From Serratia fonticola (GTDB lineage Bacteria; Pseudomonadota; Gammaproteobacteria; Enterobacterales; Enterobacteriaceae), in the NCBI RefSeq assembly GCF_001006005.1, contig NZ_CP011254.1, positions 4,836,001-4,900,000 of the forward strand: DNA of 64,000 nucleotides, written 5' to 3'. The notes beneath the pieces are model-generated. The model was not told the origin of the DNA, made no database searches, and saw nothing but the letters and a program-made list of their open reading frames with translations. Shown here in pieces: positions 54,609 through 63,082 of this stretch (its first letter is position 1; the number at the start of each line of letters is the position of its first letter). A program made the translations under genes and the position numbers.

Positions 54609-55337
54609 ATGACTAAAATTGTTTTTGTAGAAGACGATCCTGAAGTGGGCAAACTGATTGCCGCCTATCTGGGCAAACATGACATTGACGTCATCATCGA
54701 ACCCCGTGGCGATACGGCACAGGCCTGTATTGAGCGGGAACAGCCAGACCTGGTGCTGTTGGATATCATGCTGCCCGGCAAGGACGGCATGACGCTATGC
54801 CGCGATCTGCGCCCGGTTTATCCTGGCCCGATCGTGCTGCTCACCTCACTGGACAGCGATATGAATCACATCCTGTCATTGGAAATGGGTGCGCATGACT
54901 ACATCCTCAAGACCACGCCGCCTGCTGTGCTGCTGGCTCGCCTGCGTTTACACCTGCGCCAACACGGTAGCAACCAGCCAAAAGAAGAACAAACCCAGAA
55001 CATCACCCAACATAATGCCGTGCATTTTGGTTTGCTGTGCATCGATCCGGTCAACCGCCAGGTGACACTGGGGGAAGAGATCGTCACCCTTTCTACCTCG
55101 GATTTCGATCTGCTGTGGGAGTTGGCGACCCATGCTGGGCAGATCATGGCCCGTGAAGCGTTGCTGCAAAACCTGCGCGGCGTCAGCTACGACGGTATGG
55201 ACCGCAGCATCGATGTGGCCATCTCACGCCTGCGCCGCAAGCTGTATGACAATGCCCTGGAGCCGTTTCGCATCAAGACGGTGCGCAACAAAGGCTATCT
55301 GTTTGCCCCCAACGCCTGGGCATCGGTGCAACAATGA
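54609..55337 (+). CDS. rstA: Response regulator RstA
   Basis: A 242-residue OmpR-type regulator. The receiver domain (1-115) has acidic residues E8-D9-D10 and the phosphorylation site D52 in VLLDIMLPGKDG. The winged-helix domain (about 135-235) includes TLSTSDFDLLWELATHAGQI and SIDVAISRLRRKLYD. In E. coli RstA is under PhoP control and activates asr. An asr homologue with a candidate RstA site lies 4 kb downstream here. It overlaps rstB by 4 bp. Confidence 0.96.
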   Translation: MTKIVFVEDDPEVGKLIAAYLGKHDIDVIIEPRGDTAQACIEREQPDLVLLDIMLPGKDGMTLCRDLRPVYPGPIVLLTSLDSDMNHILSLEMGAHDYILKTTPPAVLLARLRLHLRQHGSNQPKEEQTQNITQHNAVHFGLLCIDPVNRQVTLGEEIVTLSTSDFDLLWELATHAGQIMAREALLQNLRGVSYDGMDRSIDVAISRLRRKLYDNALEPFRIKTVRNKGYLFAPNAWASVQQ

Positions 55338-56638
55338 GAAAACTGTTCGTACAGTTCTTTTTACTGCTGTTCGTCTGCTTTCTGGTGATGGCGATGCTGG
55401 TTGGCCTGGTTTACAAGGTCACCGCCGAACGTGCCGGGCGCCAATCAATGGACGACCTGATGAAGAGTTCGCTGTATCTGATGCGCAGCGAGCTGCGGGA
55501 GATCCCGCTAAAGGACTGGAACAAAACCATCGCCACCCTGGATTTAAACCTGTCGTTCAAACTGCATATCGAGCCGCTCGGTAAGCAGAACCTGAATGAA
55601 GATCTCACCAAGCGTCTGCACATGGGAGAGATTATTGCGCTGGACGATCGCTACACCTTTATGCAGCGCATTCCCCGTAGCCACTACGTGCTGGTCGTTG
55701 GCCCCATCCCTTATCTGTTTTATCTGCACCAGATGCGCATTCTGGATTTGGTGCTGCTGATTTTTATCGGCTTGTCGCTGGCCCTGCCGGTATTCCTGTG
55801 GATGCGCCCGCATTGGCAAGACTTGCTGAAACTGGAAAATGCCGCCCAACGTCTGGGGGCCGGACATCTCGATGAACGTACCCACTTTGTACCCACCTCG
55901 AGCCTTTACCGGCTTGGCGTCGCCTTTAATCAGATGGCCGATAACGTCAACACGCTGATCGTCAGTAAAAAACAGCTGATTGACGGTATTGCCCATGAAC
56001 TGAGGACTCCGCTGGTACGCCTGCGCTACCGGTTGGCCATGAGCGATAACCTGACCGACGGCGAGCAACAGGCGTTGAATCGGGATATCGGCCAGCTAGA
56101 GTCCCTGATCGACGAGCTATTGACCTATGCGCGTCTGGATCGTCCTCAGGTAGCCTTGAATATTGAGCCTATCGATTTGCCCGGCTGGCTACAGGATAAG
56201 GTGGCCGATATCCAGTTGATCCACCCAGAGCGTGACATTGAGCTGAATATCCCACATGTCGGTGACTTTGGCGGTGTCGATCTGCGGCTGATGGAACGCG
56301 TGTTAGACAACCTGGTCAACAATGGCCTGCGCTATAGCGAACGGCGTTTACGCGTCGGCCTGTGGTTTGACGGTGACGCCGCATGCCTGCAAGTGGAAGA
56401 CGATGGCCCAGGCATTCCCCCAGAAGAACGCGAACGGGTATTCGAACCCTTCGTCCGCCTCGATCCCAGCCGCGATCGCGCTACCGGCGGCTGCGGGCTT
56501 GGATTGGCGATCGTGCATTCCATCGCCGTAGCTTATCAAGGCCAGGTCTTTGTGGAGGCGAGCTCTTTGGGCGGCGCCAGTTTCCGCTTCTGCTGGCCGA
56601 TTAAACCCCCTTTAGATACCAAAACAGAGCCGGCATAA
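55334..56638 (+). CDS. rstB: Sensor histidine kinase RstB
   Basis: A 434-residue inner-membrane kinase with two membrane segments (about 5-28 and 136-155) around a periplasmic sensor. A HAMP region and the dimerisation domain follow, with phospho-acceptor H221 in DGIAHELRTPLVRLRYRL. The catalytic domain has NLVNNGLRYSE (N box), DDGPGIPPEERERVFEPF (G1/F) and GGCGLGLAIVHSIA (G2). The start ATG overlaps the rstA stop. It partners RstA in acid, magnesium and iron-linked responses in E. coli. Confidence 0.96.
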   Translation: MRKLFVQFFLLLFVCFLVMAMLVGLVYKVTAERAGRQSMDDLMKSSLYLMRSELREIPLKDWNKTIATLDLNLSFKLHIEPLGKQNLNEDLTKRLHMGEIIALDDRYTFMQRIPRSHYVLVVGPIPYLFYLHQMRILDLVLLIFIGLSLALPVFLWMRPHWQDLLKLENAAQRLGAGHLDERTHFVPTSSLYRLGVAFNQMADNVNTLIVSKKQLIDGIAHELRTPLVRLRYRLAMSDNLTDGEQQALNRDIGQLESLIDELLTYARLDRPQVALNIEPIDLPGWLQDKVADIQLIHPERDIELNIPHVGDFGGVDLRLMERVLDNLVNNGLRYSERRLRVGLWFDGDAACLQVEDDGPGIPPEERERVFEPFVRLDPSRDRATGGCGLGLAIVHSIAVAYQGQVFVEASSLGGASFRFCWPIKPPLDTKTEPA

Positions 56639-56684
56639 CGATCCGGCCCCGTTGGCTCAACGGATCCACTATGGAGTTGAACAA

Positions 56685-58181
56685 ATGACATCTGCATCAT
56701 CCTCTACGGCCTACGGCCAACTTCGCGCCCTATTCACCCGCCTTTCACGTTTTGACCATCTCTCGGCCATCAGCGGCTGGGACATGCAAACCATGATGCC
56801 GCCAGGTGGCAATAAGGCGCGTTCCGAAGCCCTGGCGGAATTGAGCGTGTTGAAGCATCAAATCCTGACGGCACAGAAAACGGGTGAACTGCTCGACCGC
56901 GCGCAACAAGAAGCGCTAGATGAATTTGACCGTGCCAACCTGCTCGAAATGCGCCGCCAATATGATAATGCCGTGCTGGTGCCAGAAGCGCTGGTCGAAG
57001 CCAAATCCCTTGCAGGTGCGCGCTGCGAACATGCCTGGCGAGTACAACGTCCGGCCAATGACTGGGAAGGCTTTAGCGATAACCTACGTCAGGTGGTCAA
57101 ACTGAGCCGTGAAGAAGCGCAGATCCGCGCACAGGCGGCGGGTGTCAGCCGTTATGATGCGTTGCTCAATCTGTATGAACCTGGCATGCGCAGCAGCGAT
57201 CTGGACCGTATCTTTGGCGATCTGAAAACCTGGTTGCCCGACCTATTGCAAAAGGTGGTCGCCAAACAGCAGCAGGAGCCTTGCCTGATCCCGCAAGGTC
57301 CGTTCGATGTCGACACCCAGCGTAAGCTGAGCCTGAGCGTGATGAAGCTGCTCGGCTTTGACTTCGACGGCGGCCGGGTTGACGTTAGTGCTCATCCGTT
57401 CTGCGGCGGCGTGCCGGAGGACGTACGTATCACCACTCGCTACAACGAGAAAGAGTTCCTTACCGCGCTGCTTGGCATCGTGCATGAAACCGGGCACGCC
57501 CGTTACGAACAGAACCTGCCGCGTGAGTGGCTGGGCCAGCCCGTGGCGCAAGCTCGGTCGACGGCGATCCACGAATCACAAAGTCTGTTCTTTGAAATGC
57601 AGCTGGCTCGCGGGAGTGACTTCCTGAAAGTTCTGCGGCCGCTGATCGTCAATCAGTTTGGTGAACAACCGGCCCTGGAAGAAAGCAACTTTATTCGCCT
57701 TAATCAGCGGGTGAAGCCTGGCCTGATCCGCGTCGATGCCGACGAGGTCAGCTACCCTGCCCATGTGATATTGCGCTATGAAATCGAGCGTGTGTTGATT
57801 GAGGGCGAGATCGAGGTAGAAGATATTCCGGCGCTGTGGAATGAGAAGATGCACAGCTACCTTGGCCTGGATACCGTGGGCGATTATCGCAACGGTTGTA
57901 TGCAGGACATCCACTGGACGGACGGTGCCTTTGGTTACTTCCCAACTTACACCTTGGGTGCCATGTATGCGGCCCAACTGTTTGACAGTGCACGCAGCTC
58001 AATGCCAAAACTGAGCGAAGATATTGCTGCCGGTAATTTAACCGAGCTATTCCATTGGTTACAGCAAAATATCTGGCGTCATGCCAGCCGTTACCCTACC
58101 GATACGTTGATCACCAACGCCACGGGTAAGACGTTAGACCCAAGCTATTTCCGCCGGCATCTGGAAAGCCGTTACCTGTAA
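56685..58181 (+). CDS. Carboxypeptidase, peptidase family M32 (Taq type)
   Basis: A 498-residue cytoplasmic metallo-carboxypeptidase that removes C-terminal residues from peptides. The zinc motif HETGH is at residues 267-271 in LLGIVHETGHARYEQNLPRE. HPFCGGVPEDVRITTRYNE, STAIHESQSLFFEMQLAR and VSYPAHVILRYEIER are family blocks. Length matches the family (about 500). The ATG at 56685 has GGAG 8 bases upstream; the longer frame from 56652 is not preferred. It follows rstB on the same strand with a 46-bp gap. A perfect 12-bp inverted repeat follows its stop. Confidence 0.93.
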   Translation: MTSASSSTAYGQLRALFTRLSRFDHLSAISGWDMQTMMPPGGNKARSEALAELSVLKHQILTAQKTGELLDRAQQEALDEFDRANLLEMRRQYDNAVLVPEALVEAKSLAGARCEHAWRVQRPANDWEGFSDNLRQVVKLSREEAQIRAQAAGVSRYDALLNLYEPGMRSSDLDRIFGDLKTWLPDLLQKVVAKQQQEPCLIPQGPFDVDTQRKLSLSVMKLLGFDFDGGRVDVSAHPFCGGVPEDVRITTRYNEKEFLTALLGIVHETGHARYEQNLPREWLGQPVAQARSTAIHESQSLFFEMQLARGSDFLKVLRPLIVNQFGEQPALEESNFIRLNQRVKPGLIRVDADEVSYPAHVILRYEIERVLIEGEIEVEDIPALWNEKMHSYLGLDTVGDYRNGCMQDIHWTDGAFGYFPTYTLGAMYAAQLFDSARSSMPKLSEDIAAGNLTELFHWLQQNIWRHASRYPTDTLITNATGKTLDPSYFRRHLESRYL

Positions 58182-58193
58182 TCTCCGCCCCCT

Positions 58194-58232
58194 CCGTACG
58201 TTAAGGTGTTGCTGGTATAGCTTAACGTACGG
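58194..58232. repeat. Perfect 12-bp inverted repeat between M32 peptidase and MBL-fold genes
   Basis: CCGTACGTTAAG (58194-58205) and CTTAACGTACGG (58221-58232) are exact inverted repeats with a 15-base spacer. They end 20 bp before the next ATG. There is no U-run. It could be a transcript-end stem or an operator for the downstream gene. Confidence 0.6.
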
Positions 58233-58252
58233 ATTTGAAAAATAGAGTCCAC

Positions 58253-59053
58253 ATGACCTTAACCATCAATGTGTTACTTGAAAATCGCCTGGCTGCCGAT
58301 GCAGATGAAGCGTTAATCGCCAAAGCTGGATTGAGCCTGTTAGTGCGGGATGAATCCCACAGCGTACTTTTTGATACCGGGCCGGACGGCAGTTTTTTAA
58401 AAAATGCGGCTCAAATGGGGATCAGCCTCGACAACCTGACCGCTACCGTGCTCTCTCATGGCCATTACGATCACAGTGGTGGCGTACCCTGGTTGCCCGA
58501 TAACAGCAGAATAATTTGCCACCCCGGCGTGCAAGACGTGCGCTATGCCGCCGTTAATCTTCTGGGCCGCGTAAAGAAAATCAAACGTCTATCGCCGGAA
58601 GTGGATTACTCGCGCCACGCCATGGAACTGACCCGAACCCCGGTGCAAATCAGTGAGCGATTCATCTGGTCTGGTGAAATCGAGGTAGCAGCCCCAAAAG
58701 CCTACGGCATTATTGAAAATGCCCAACAGTCCCCTGATTACATCGCCGATGAAGGAGTGCTGATTTATAAATCCGATCGAGGTTTGATTATCATCACTGG
58801 CTGCGGCCACCGCGGAATAATCAATATTGTGCGGCACTGCCAGAAGATCACCGGTATCGATAAGATCCACGCGCTGATTGGCGGCTTTCACCTGAGATAT
58901 GCCTCACCGCTGCGATTATTGCAGGTACAGCGTTTTCTCAAACAAATCAAACCCGAGAAAGTGATGGGCTGCCACTGCACTGGCCCTTGGGGGCAATTGT
59001 GGTTGCCTAATACGATTAGCCCGGCGACGGGGGATAGGATCACATTAGCGTAA
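58253..59053 (+). CDS. Metallo-beta-lactamase-fold hydrolase
   Basis: A 266-residue soluble MBL-fold protein. The metal motif HGHYDH is at residues 69-74 (VLSHGHYDHSGGVPWLP), preceded by VLFDTGPDGSFLKNA. IITGCGHRGIINIVRH and IGGFHLRYASPLRLLQ provide further His ligands. This pattern resembles proteins annotated as 7,8-dihydropterin-6-yl-methyl-4-(beta-D-ribofuranosyl)aminobenzene 5-phosphate synthase. That annotation comes from archaea and may not describe the reaction in enterobacteria. The ATG at 58253 is preferred over TTG 58235. Cys-rich TGCGH and MGCHCTG segments are common in this branch. Confidence 0.8.
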   Translation: MTLTINVLLENRLAADADEALIAKAGLSLLVRDESHSVLFDTGPDGSFLKNAAQMGISLDNLTATVLSHGHYDHSGGVPWLPDNSRIICHPGVQDVRYAAVNLLGRVKKIKRLSPEVDYSRHAMELTRTPVQISERFIWSGEIEVAAPKAYGIIENAQQSPDYIADEGVLIYKSDRGLIIITGCGHRGIINIVRHCQKITGIDKIHALIGGFHLRYASPLRLLQVQRFLKQIKPEKVMGCHCTGPWGQLWLPNTISPATGDRITLA

Positions 59054-59465
59054 ATTTTCCGGGGGCATTACGCCCCTAAATGGTCTCTCTAATAGCGTCC
59101 CGCCCTATTTCCACCTAATAAGCTCAGCGATGTTCCATAGTGTAAGTTCTTTCCTGGAGCTCCGGGGTCAAGGGATACTGGTTTGCACAACCATCAATGT
59201 ATGTTGTAACTAAATTAGTTTGTTTTGATGCGTTCGCGGCGCGTCGATGTTCTCTGCATCATCCGTGACAGCCGTACAAATATGCTAGCTTTCACAGCCT
59301 GCAAACGATCGCACAACGGCAGCAACACTCCCCCGCCCAGACACTCGTACATTGAGTTACACGCCGAAACCAATCACTCACGGAAAGTACTCTTCGGTTT
59401 GCATAAGATTATTTCAACGGCCCCGCAGTGGGGTTACAAACCAACAGATATTTGAGGATCTACCG
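59054..59465. promoter_or_regulatory. Region ahead of asr
   Basis: 412 bp. It holds no convincing gene, although an open frame runs into asr from 59352. A candidate RstA site lies at 59205-59218. A GAGG site (59454-59457) precedes the asr ATG. The long leader is in keeping with a strongly induced, regulated gene. Confidence 0.5.
59205..59218 (-). promoter_or_regulatory. Candidate RstA box ahead of asr
   Basis: On the minus strand CTAATTTAGTTACA matches the remembered RstA consensus TACATNTNGTTACA at 9 of 12 defined positions, including the whole GTTACA half. E. coli asr is an RstA target, and rstAB is 4 kb away in this window. The distance to the ATG (about 250 bp) is long, so this is tentative. 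Confidence 0.45.
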
Positions 59466-59756
59466 ATGAAAAAAGTATTAGCTCTGGTTGTTGCCGCTGC
59501 AATGGGCTTGTCATCTATCGCGTTCGCAGCTGAAGCTGCCGCTCCTGCTGCTGCACCAGTTGCCACTACTCAGACAGCACCGGCTAAAGCCACTCACGCG
59601 AAAAAGCATCACGCCAAGAAAACCACCGAGCAAAAAGCTCAGGCAGCCAAGAAGCATCACAAAGCCAGCGGCAATAAAGCCCCGGCCCAGAAAGCTCAAG
59701 CAGCTAAAAAGCATCACAAAAAATCCAGCAAGAAAGCAGCAACTCCGGCTGCCTGA
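59466..59756 (+). CDS. asr: Acid shock protein Asr
   Basis: A 96-residue periplasmic protein strongly induced by acid in enterobacteria. The signal peptide [20 protein letters not shown] is cleaved near FA-AE. The mature part is Ala/Lys/His-rich, with repeats of the type [10 protein letters not shown] at about 55-64 and 74-83. It is a proposed basic, intrinsically disordered chaperone-like protein that protects periplasmic proteins. The family start is the ATG at 59466; the longer frame from 59352 lies in the leader. It is followed by hairpins and the small gene ydgU. Confidence 0.94.
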   Translation: MKKVLALVVAAAMGLSSIAFAAEAAAPAAAPVATTQTAPAKATHAKKHHAKKTTEQKAQAAKKHHKASGNKAPAQKAQAAKKHHKKSSKKAATPAA

Positions 59757-59805
59757 TAGTCAACCGGCGTGAGGCACCCCTCACCTGTTCTGGTAAGTGT
59801 TGTCC

Positions 59806-59832
59806 AACACCCGGTTCGCCGGGTGTTTTTTC
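59806..59832 (+). terminator. UUCG-loop terminator between asr and ydgU
   Basis: AACACCCGG (59806-59814), TTCG, CCGGGTGTT (59819-59827) form a 9-bp stem with an extra-stable UUCG tetraloop, followed by T to 59831. A smaller hairpin, GTGAGG/CCTCAC, lies just before it at 59769-59784. It should end most asr transcripts, with some read-through to ydgU. Confidence 0.9.
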
Positions 59833-59847
59833 ATCGGGGGGTTGTCT

Positions 59848-59928
59848 ATGCTGCGTCGCTATCGGTTCGAAATCATCCTTGGCACCCTGATCGTTTGCGG
59901 GCTTATCGCCAGCTTTTTTTATCTGTAA
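59848..59928 (+). CDS. ydgU: Small inner-membrane protein YdgU
   Basis: A 26-residue single-span protein too short for usual gene callers. It begins MLRRYRFEIILGTLIVCGLI and ends with aromatic residues (FFYL). Basic residues at the N-terminus and a hydrophobic run from residue 9 fit a membrane segment with the N-terminus inside. E. coli has a 27-residue YdgU with the same RYRFE start directly after asr, made under acid conditions. A GGGGGG stretch lies about 9 bases before the ATG. Expression depends on read-through of the asr terminator or on its own promoter. Confidence 0.8.
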   Translation: MLRRYRFEIILGTLIVCGLIASFFYL

Positions 59929-60053
59929 TCTCCGATTTTTCTCAGGAAATTATCGGAATATCAATCACCGACCATCTACACAGCGGCTAAATCAGTCTAT
60001 AGTTAGCATTCAGTGTGTCTATGGATGATCCGAATTTGTCAGGCAAGAAACCT

Positions 60054-60875
60054 ATGCGCATCTCTGTTTTACTGTTGTTGTGCTCATTTCCTTTGGCTTT
60101 ATCCCATTCTGCGCATGCTGATAGCCCTTCCGAGGCGTCTGCGGCCGATCAAACCCGTCTGTTTTTTGGCAAAGACGACCGTATTAAAGTCACCGAAACC
60201 AGCGGTTGGCCGTGGCAGGCCATTGGTCAGGTAGAAACCGCCAGTGGCAACCTGTGTACCGCTACGCTGATCTCTCCCCATCTGGCGCTCACCGCTGGCC
60301 ACTGCGTACTGGCCCCTCCCGGCAATCTTGATAAGGCCGTGGCGCTGCGCTTTATTTCCGGTAGCAAAGGCTGGCAATACCAGACGGAAAATATCGAAAC
60401 GCTGGTCGATAAGTCATTAGGTGAAAAGCTGAAGGCGGATGGTGACGGCTGGATCGTGCCACCGGCGGCGGCAGCGTATGATTTTGCGTTGATCAGGTTA
60501 AAAGATAACAAGCCGCTGGCGATTAAACCGTTGCCATTATGGCAAGGTGACGGAAAAGCGTTAACACAAACCTTAAAGCTGGCAAAGCGCCTGGTCACTC
60601 AGGCCGGTTATCCAGAAGATCATCTGGACGATCTTTACAGCCATCAAAATTGTAAAGTCACCGGTTGGGCGCAACAAGGCGTGTTATCACACCAGTGCGA
60701 CACCTTACCCGGTGACAGCGGCTCCCCATTGATCTTGAAGACCGCCGAAGGCTGGCGACTTATCGCTATCCAGAGTTCTGCACCCGCAGCACAAGACCGC
60801 TACCGGGCCGATAACCGCGCGCTGTCAGTTACCGGCATTCGCGATGCATTGGATCTCTTAGCCGCCGGTAAGTGA
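60054..60875 (+). CDS. ydgD: YdgD, periplasmic trypsin-like serine protease
   Basis: A 273-residue secreted protease of the chymotrypsin/glutamyl-endopeptidase fold, the same length as E. coli YdgD. The signal peptide [20 protein letters not shown] is cleaved near AHA-D. The catalytic triad is visible: His in [11 protein letters not shown], Asp in [11 protein letters not shown] and Ser in [16 protein letters not shown] likely disulphide joins Cys in [10 protein letters not shown] and SHQCDTLPG. Substrates are unknown. The start is ATG 60054, with a longer frame upstream from 60015 rejected because the signal peptide begins here. It converges with yggC, overlapping 18 bp. Confidence 0.93.
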   Translation: MRISVLLLLCSFPLALSHSAHADSPSEASAADQTRLFFGKDDRIKVTETSGWPWQAIGQVETASGNLCTATLISPHLALTAGHCVLAPPGNLDKAVALRFISGSKGWQYQTENIETLVDKSLGEKLKADGDGWIVPPAAAAYDFALIRLKDNKPLAIKPLPLWQGDGKALTQTLKLAKRLVTQAGYPEDHLDDLYSHQNCKVTGWAQQGVLSHQCDTLPGDSGSPLILKTAEGWRLIAIQSSAPAAQDRYRADNRALSVTGIRDALDLLAAGK

Positions 60876-61583
60876 CTCCTCCAAACAGCGCAGGCCACCG
60901 TTATCCCACCGGAGGGTAATGGTGGCGGGCAAACTGTGCTGCAATACCCTATCAACGTTTGGCCCATCGGTTTGCTGATAAAAGGTGCTGGCCTGCTCCA
61001 GTGATGAACCACCTCGCATTTTACGCTCGATCAGCCTTGCCCGCAGTTGCTGTGCTGGTGCCTGAATAAATAGCGTTAAGTCGCTGTGGCGTGCCAGATC
61101 GCGCCAACCTGGCTCATCAAGTAACAACCAGTTACCTTCTACGATCGTTACCGGTGCGGTCACCTCTATCGCGTTGGGCACCGGATCGTGCAATACGCGA
61201 TCGTAGGTAGGCCAGAATGGCCGTGGTTGATCGAGTGAAGCCAACGCCAACTCGAGCTGCTGACGATCAAAGGTTTCTGGCATTCCTTTCTTGTTGCGCA
61301 ACCCTTGTGCATCAAGCCAGGAGTTAGGACGGTGAAAGCCGTCCATCGGCAGAGTTTGCAATGCCGGTAATTCATCATGCTGTGCCGATAAATGCTGCCA
61401 GAAGGCCGTCAGCGTCGATTTACCACTGCCGGGAGGTGCCGCCAGGAATACCACCAGGCGCCTGCCCTTTTGCTGCTGCTTTTGGGCCAACAGGCGCAGC
61501 AAAGGTAAGTGCACCAGCTCGACCTCCTCATCGGTAAAAAAGGCATCGATCGTCAGCCCATTAACAGTTAGCGCTATTTTCAT
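60858..61583 (-). CDS. yggC: YggC-like P-loop nucleoside/sugar kinase family protein
   Basis: A 241-residue P-loop kinase of the uridine kinase/pantothenate kinase-like group. Walker A is [19 protein letters not shown] near residue 50, followed by [29 protein letters not shown] and [19 protein letters not shown]. It resembles E. coli YggC. The substrate is unproven; a fructose-type sugar has been suggested in annotations. It is the last gene of the yggP-yggF-yggD-yggC block, overlapping yggD by 23 bp, and its 3-prime end overlaps ydgD. Confidence 0.85.
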   Translation of the reverse strand: MKIALTVNGLTIDAFFTDEEVELVHLPLLRLLAQKQQQKGRRLVVFLAAPPGSGKSTLTAFWQHLSAQHDELPALQTLPMDGFHRPNSWLDAQGLRNKKGMPETFDRQQLELALASLDQPRPFWPTYDRVLHDPVPNAIEVTAPVTIVEGNWLLLDEPGWRDLARHSDLTLFIQAPAQQLRARLIERKMRGGSSLEQASTFYQQTDGPNVDRVLQHSLPATITLRWDNGGLRCLEESLTGG

Positions 61584-62088
61584 TGGTCAGTTCCTTTAAC
61601 AGCGAAGTCACTGCCAGCGTTAATCCGGTTTTAATCATGTTGCCGTAGCGCTCGGTATTAAAAACCTCAAAGCTGGAAAACTTCATCTTTCTTATCGCAC
61701 TGAAAAGCTGTTCGTTTTCCGTAATGGCGTTAAGGTTGGCAATAAAATCAAAGGTCATTTCATCATGAAAGCTCAGCGAGCTATTTTCCGCCTGCACATG
61801 CTGGCTAAATTGTGAAAGACAGATGATATCGGCATAAACGGTTTTTTTGATTTTTCCTAATGCGTACAATAAGCGTAGGGAGACATCCATATTGTCCAAT
61901 GGGCCGGATTTTGCCAACAATGGCTTTACCGCATATTCGAGTATGTCGGGATCGTTATTGACAAACACCTGTGGCAAATAGGTTTTGACAGCAGAAAATA
62001 AAATCTCATTTGCCTTCTGTAACCAACTAAGCAATTGTTCCTGCTCGTCCAGTTGTTCAATTATTTCATCTTCTGTCAACGTTTTCAT
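61561..62088 (-). CDS. yggD: YggD, MtlR/FumE-type transcriptional regulator family
   Basis: A 175-residue helical protein related to the mannitol repressor MtlR. MKTLTEDEIIEQLDEQEQLL, DPDILEYAVKPLLAKSGPLD, VSLRLLYALGKIKKTVYADI and MIKTGLTLAVTSLLKELT match E. coli YggD. The start is the ATG at 62088 behind AGGA. The frame extends upstream to 62154 but would run into yggF. MtlR-type proteins lack a normal DNA-binding domain and may act through other regulators. Confidence 0.88.
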   Translation of the reverse strand: MKTLTEDEIIEQLDEQEQLLSWLQKANEILFSAVKTYLPQVFVNNDPDILEYAVKPLLAKSGPLDNMDVSLRLLYALGKIKKTVYADIICLSQFSQHVQAENSSLSFHDEMTFDFIANLNAITENEQLFSAIRKMKFSSFEVFNTERYGNMIKTGLTLAVTSLLKELTNENSANC

Positions 62089-62104
62089 TCGTCCTGCGAT
62101 ACCA

Positions 62105-63076
62105 TCAATGCAAGTGTAATGTATGAATTCTATTACACGATCCGTCGGTACCATTAATCATAAGGGTTTCTGTGCTCAAGTACCCCTCTTTTTGTTTTAT
62201 TCCGCCGATAATGTCACCTTTGGTTATCCCGGTTGCCGAAAAAATCACCTCATCACTGGCGATCAGGGCATTGAGCGGCAAAATGGTGTTAATCTCAATT
62301 CCCATGTTGCTGCAGCGCCGCCGTTCTTCCTGCGCCAGTATTCTGTGCTCTGGCGTATCGCCTTTCGCCTGGCAGAAATCGATCAACTCGGCTTGCATAT
62401 CTCCGCCCAGCAGACGCACCGCACAGGCCGATATGACCCCTTCCGGCGCGCCCCCCAAGGTATACATGATGTCGGCTTCACCACCTGGTAGGCAGGTCAT
62501 CAGGCTGGCGGCCACGTCACCGTCAGGAATGGCAAAAATCTTCACCCCCAGCGCCTGCGCCTGTTGGCGGATCAGTTCATGGCGCGGTTTATCCAGCGTG
62601 ATCATTCGCAGTTGATGCAATGGCTTACCCAATGCCTGCGCGACTTGCCGCAGATTTTGCTCCAGAGGCAACCGTAAATCGATAGCCCCTTTAGCTCCTG
62701 GCCCCACCACCATCTTGCGCATATACATGTCTGGGGCATGCAACAAAGCATTGTGTGGGGCAAAGGCGATCACGGCCAGCGCATTATATTGGCCCATGGC
62801 CACCATCCGCGTGCCTTCGATAGGATCAACAGCAATGCCCACTGCCGGACCATTCCCGCTCCCCAACCGCTCACCGATATACAGCATGGGGGCCTGATCG
62901 ATTTCGCCTTCACCGATCACAATCTGCCCCTGCATGGCCATACCGCTCAGTTGCTGACGCATGGCTGCGACGGCCACCCCATCAATTTGATTTTTATCAC
63001 CACAGCCCAGCAGCGGCCAGGCAGCCAATGCAGCCTGTTGAGTGGTGCGTACAATGTCATAAGCCAGCGATTTCAT
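62105..63076 (-). CDS. yggF: Class II fructose-1,6-bisphosphatase, GlpX/YggF type
   Basis: A 323-residue Mn-dependent phosphatase. VIGEGEIDQAPMLYIGERLG and IAVDPIEGTRMVAMGQ carry the metal-binding Glu and Asp residues, and MYTLGGAPEGVISACAVRLL and SATGITKGDIIGGIKQ are family blocks. E. coli YggF (321 aa) hydrolyses fructose-1,6-bisphosphate as a second GlpX-like enzyme. Here it lies 16 bp before yggD and 6 bp after yggP, so these are one operon. It may balance sugar phosphates made by the linked dehydrogenase and kinase. Confidence 0.93.
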   Translation of the reverse strand: MKSLAYDIVRTTQQAALAAWPLLGCGDKNQIDGVAVAAMRQQLSGMAMQGQIVIGEGEIDQAPMLYIGERLGSGNGPAVGIAVDPIEGTRMVAMGQYNALAVIAFAPHNALLHAPDMYMRKMVVGPGAKGAIDLRLPLEQNLRQVAQALGKPLHQLRMITLDKPRHELIRQQAQALGVKIFAIPDGDVAASLMTCLPGGEADIMYTLGGAPEGVISACAVRLLGGDMQAELIDFCQAKGDTPEHRILAQEERRRCSNMGIEINTILPLNALIASDEVIFSATGITKGDIIGGIKQKEGYLSTETLMINGTDGSCNRIHTLHLH

Positions 63077-63082
63077 CGGCAG

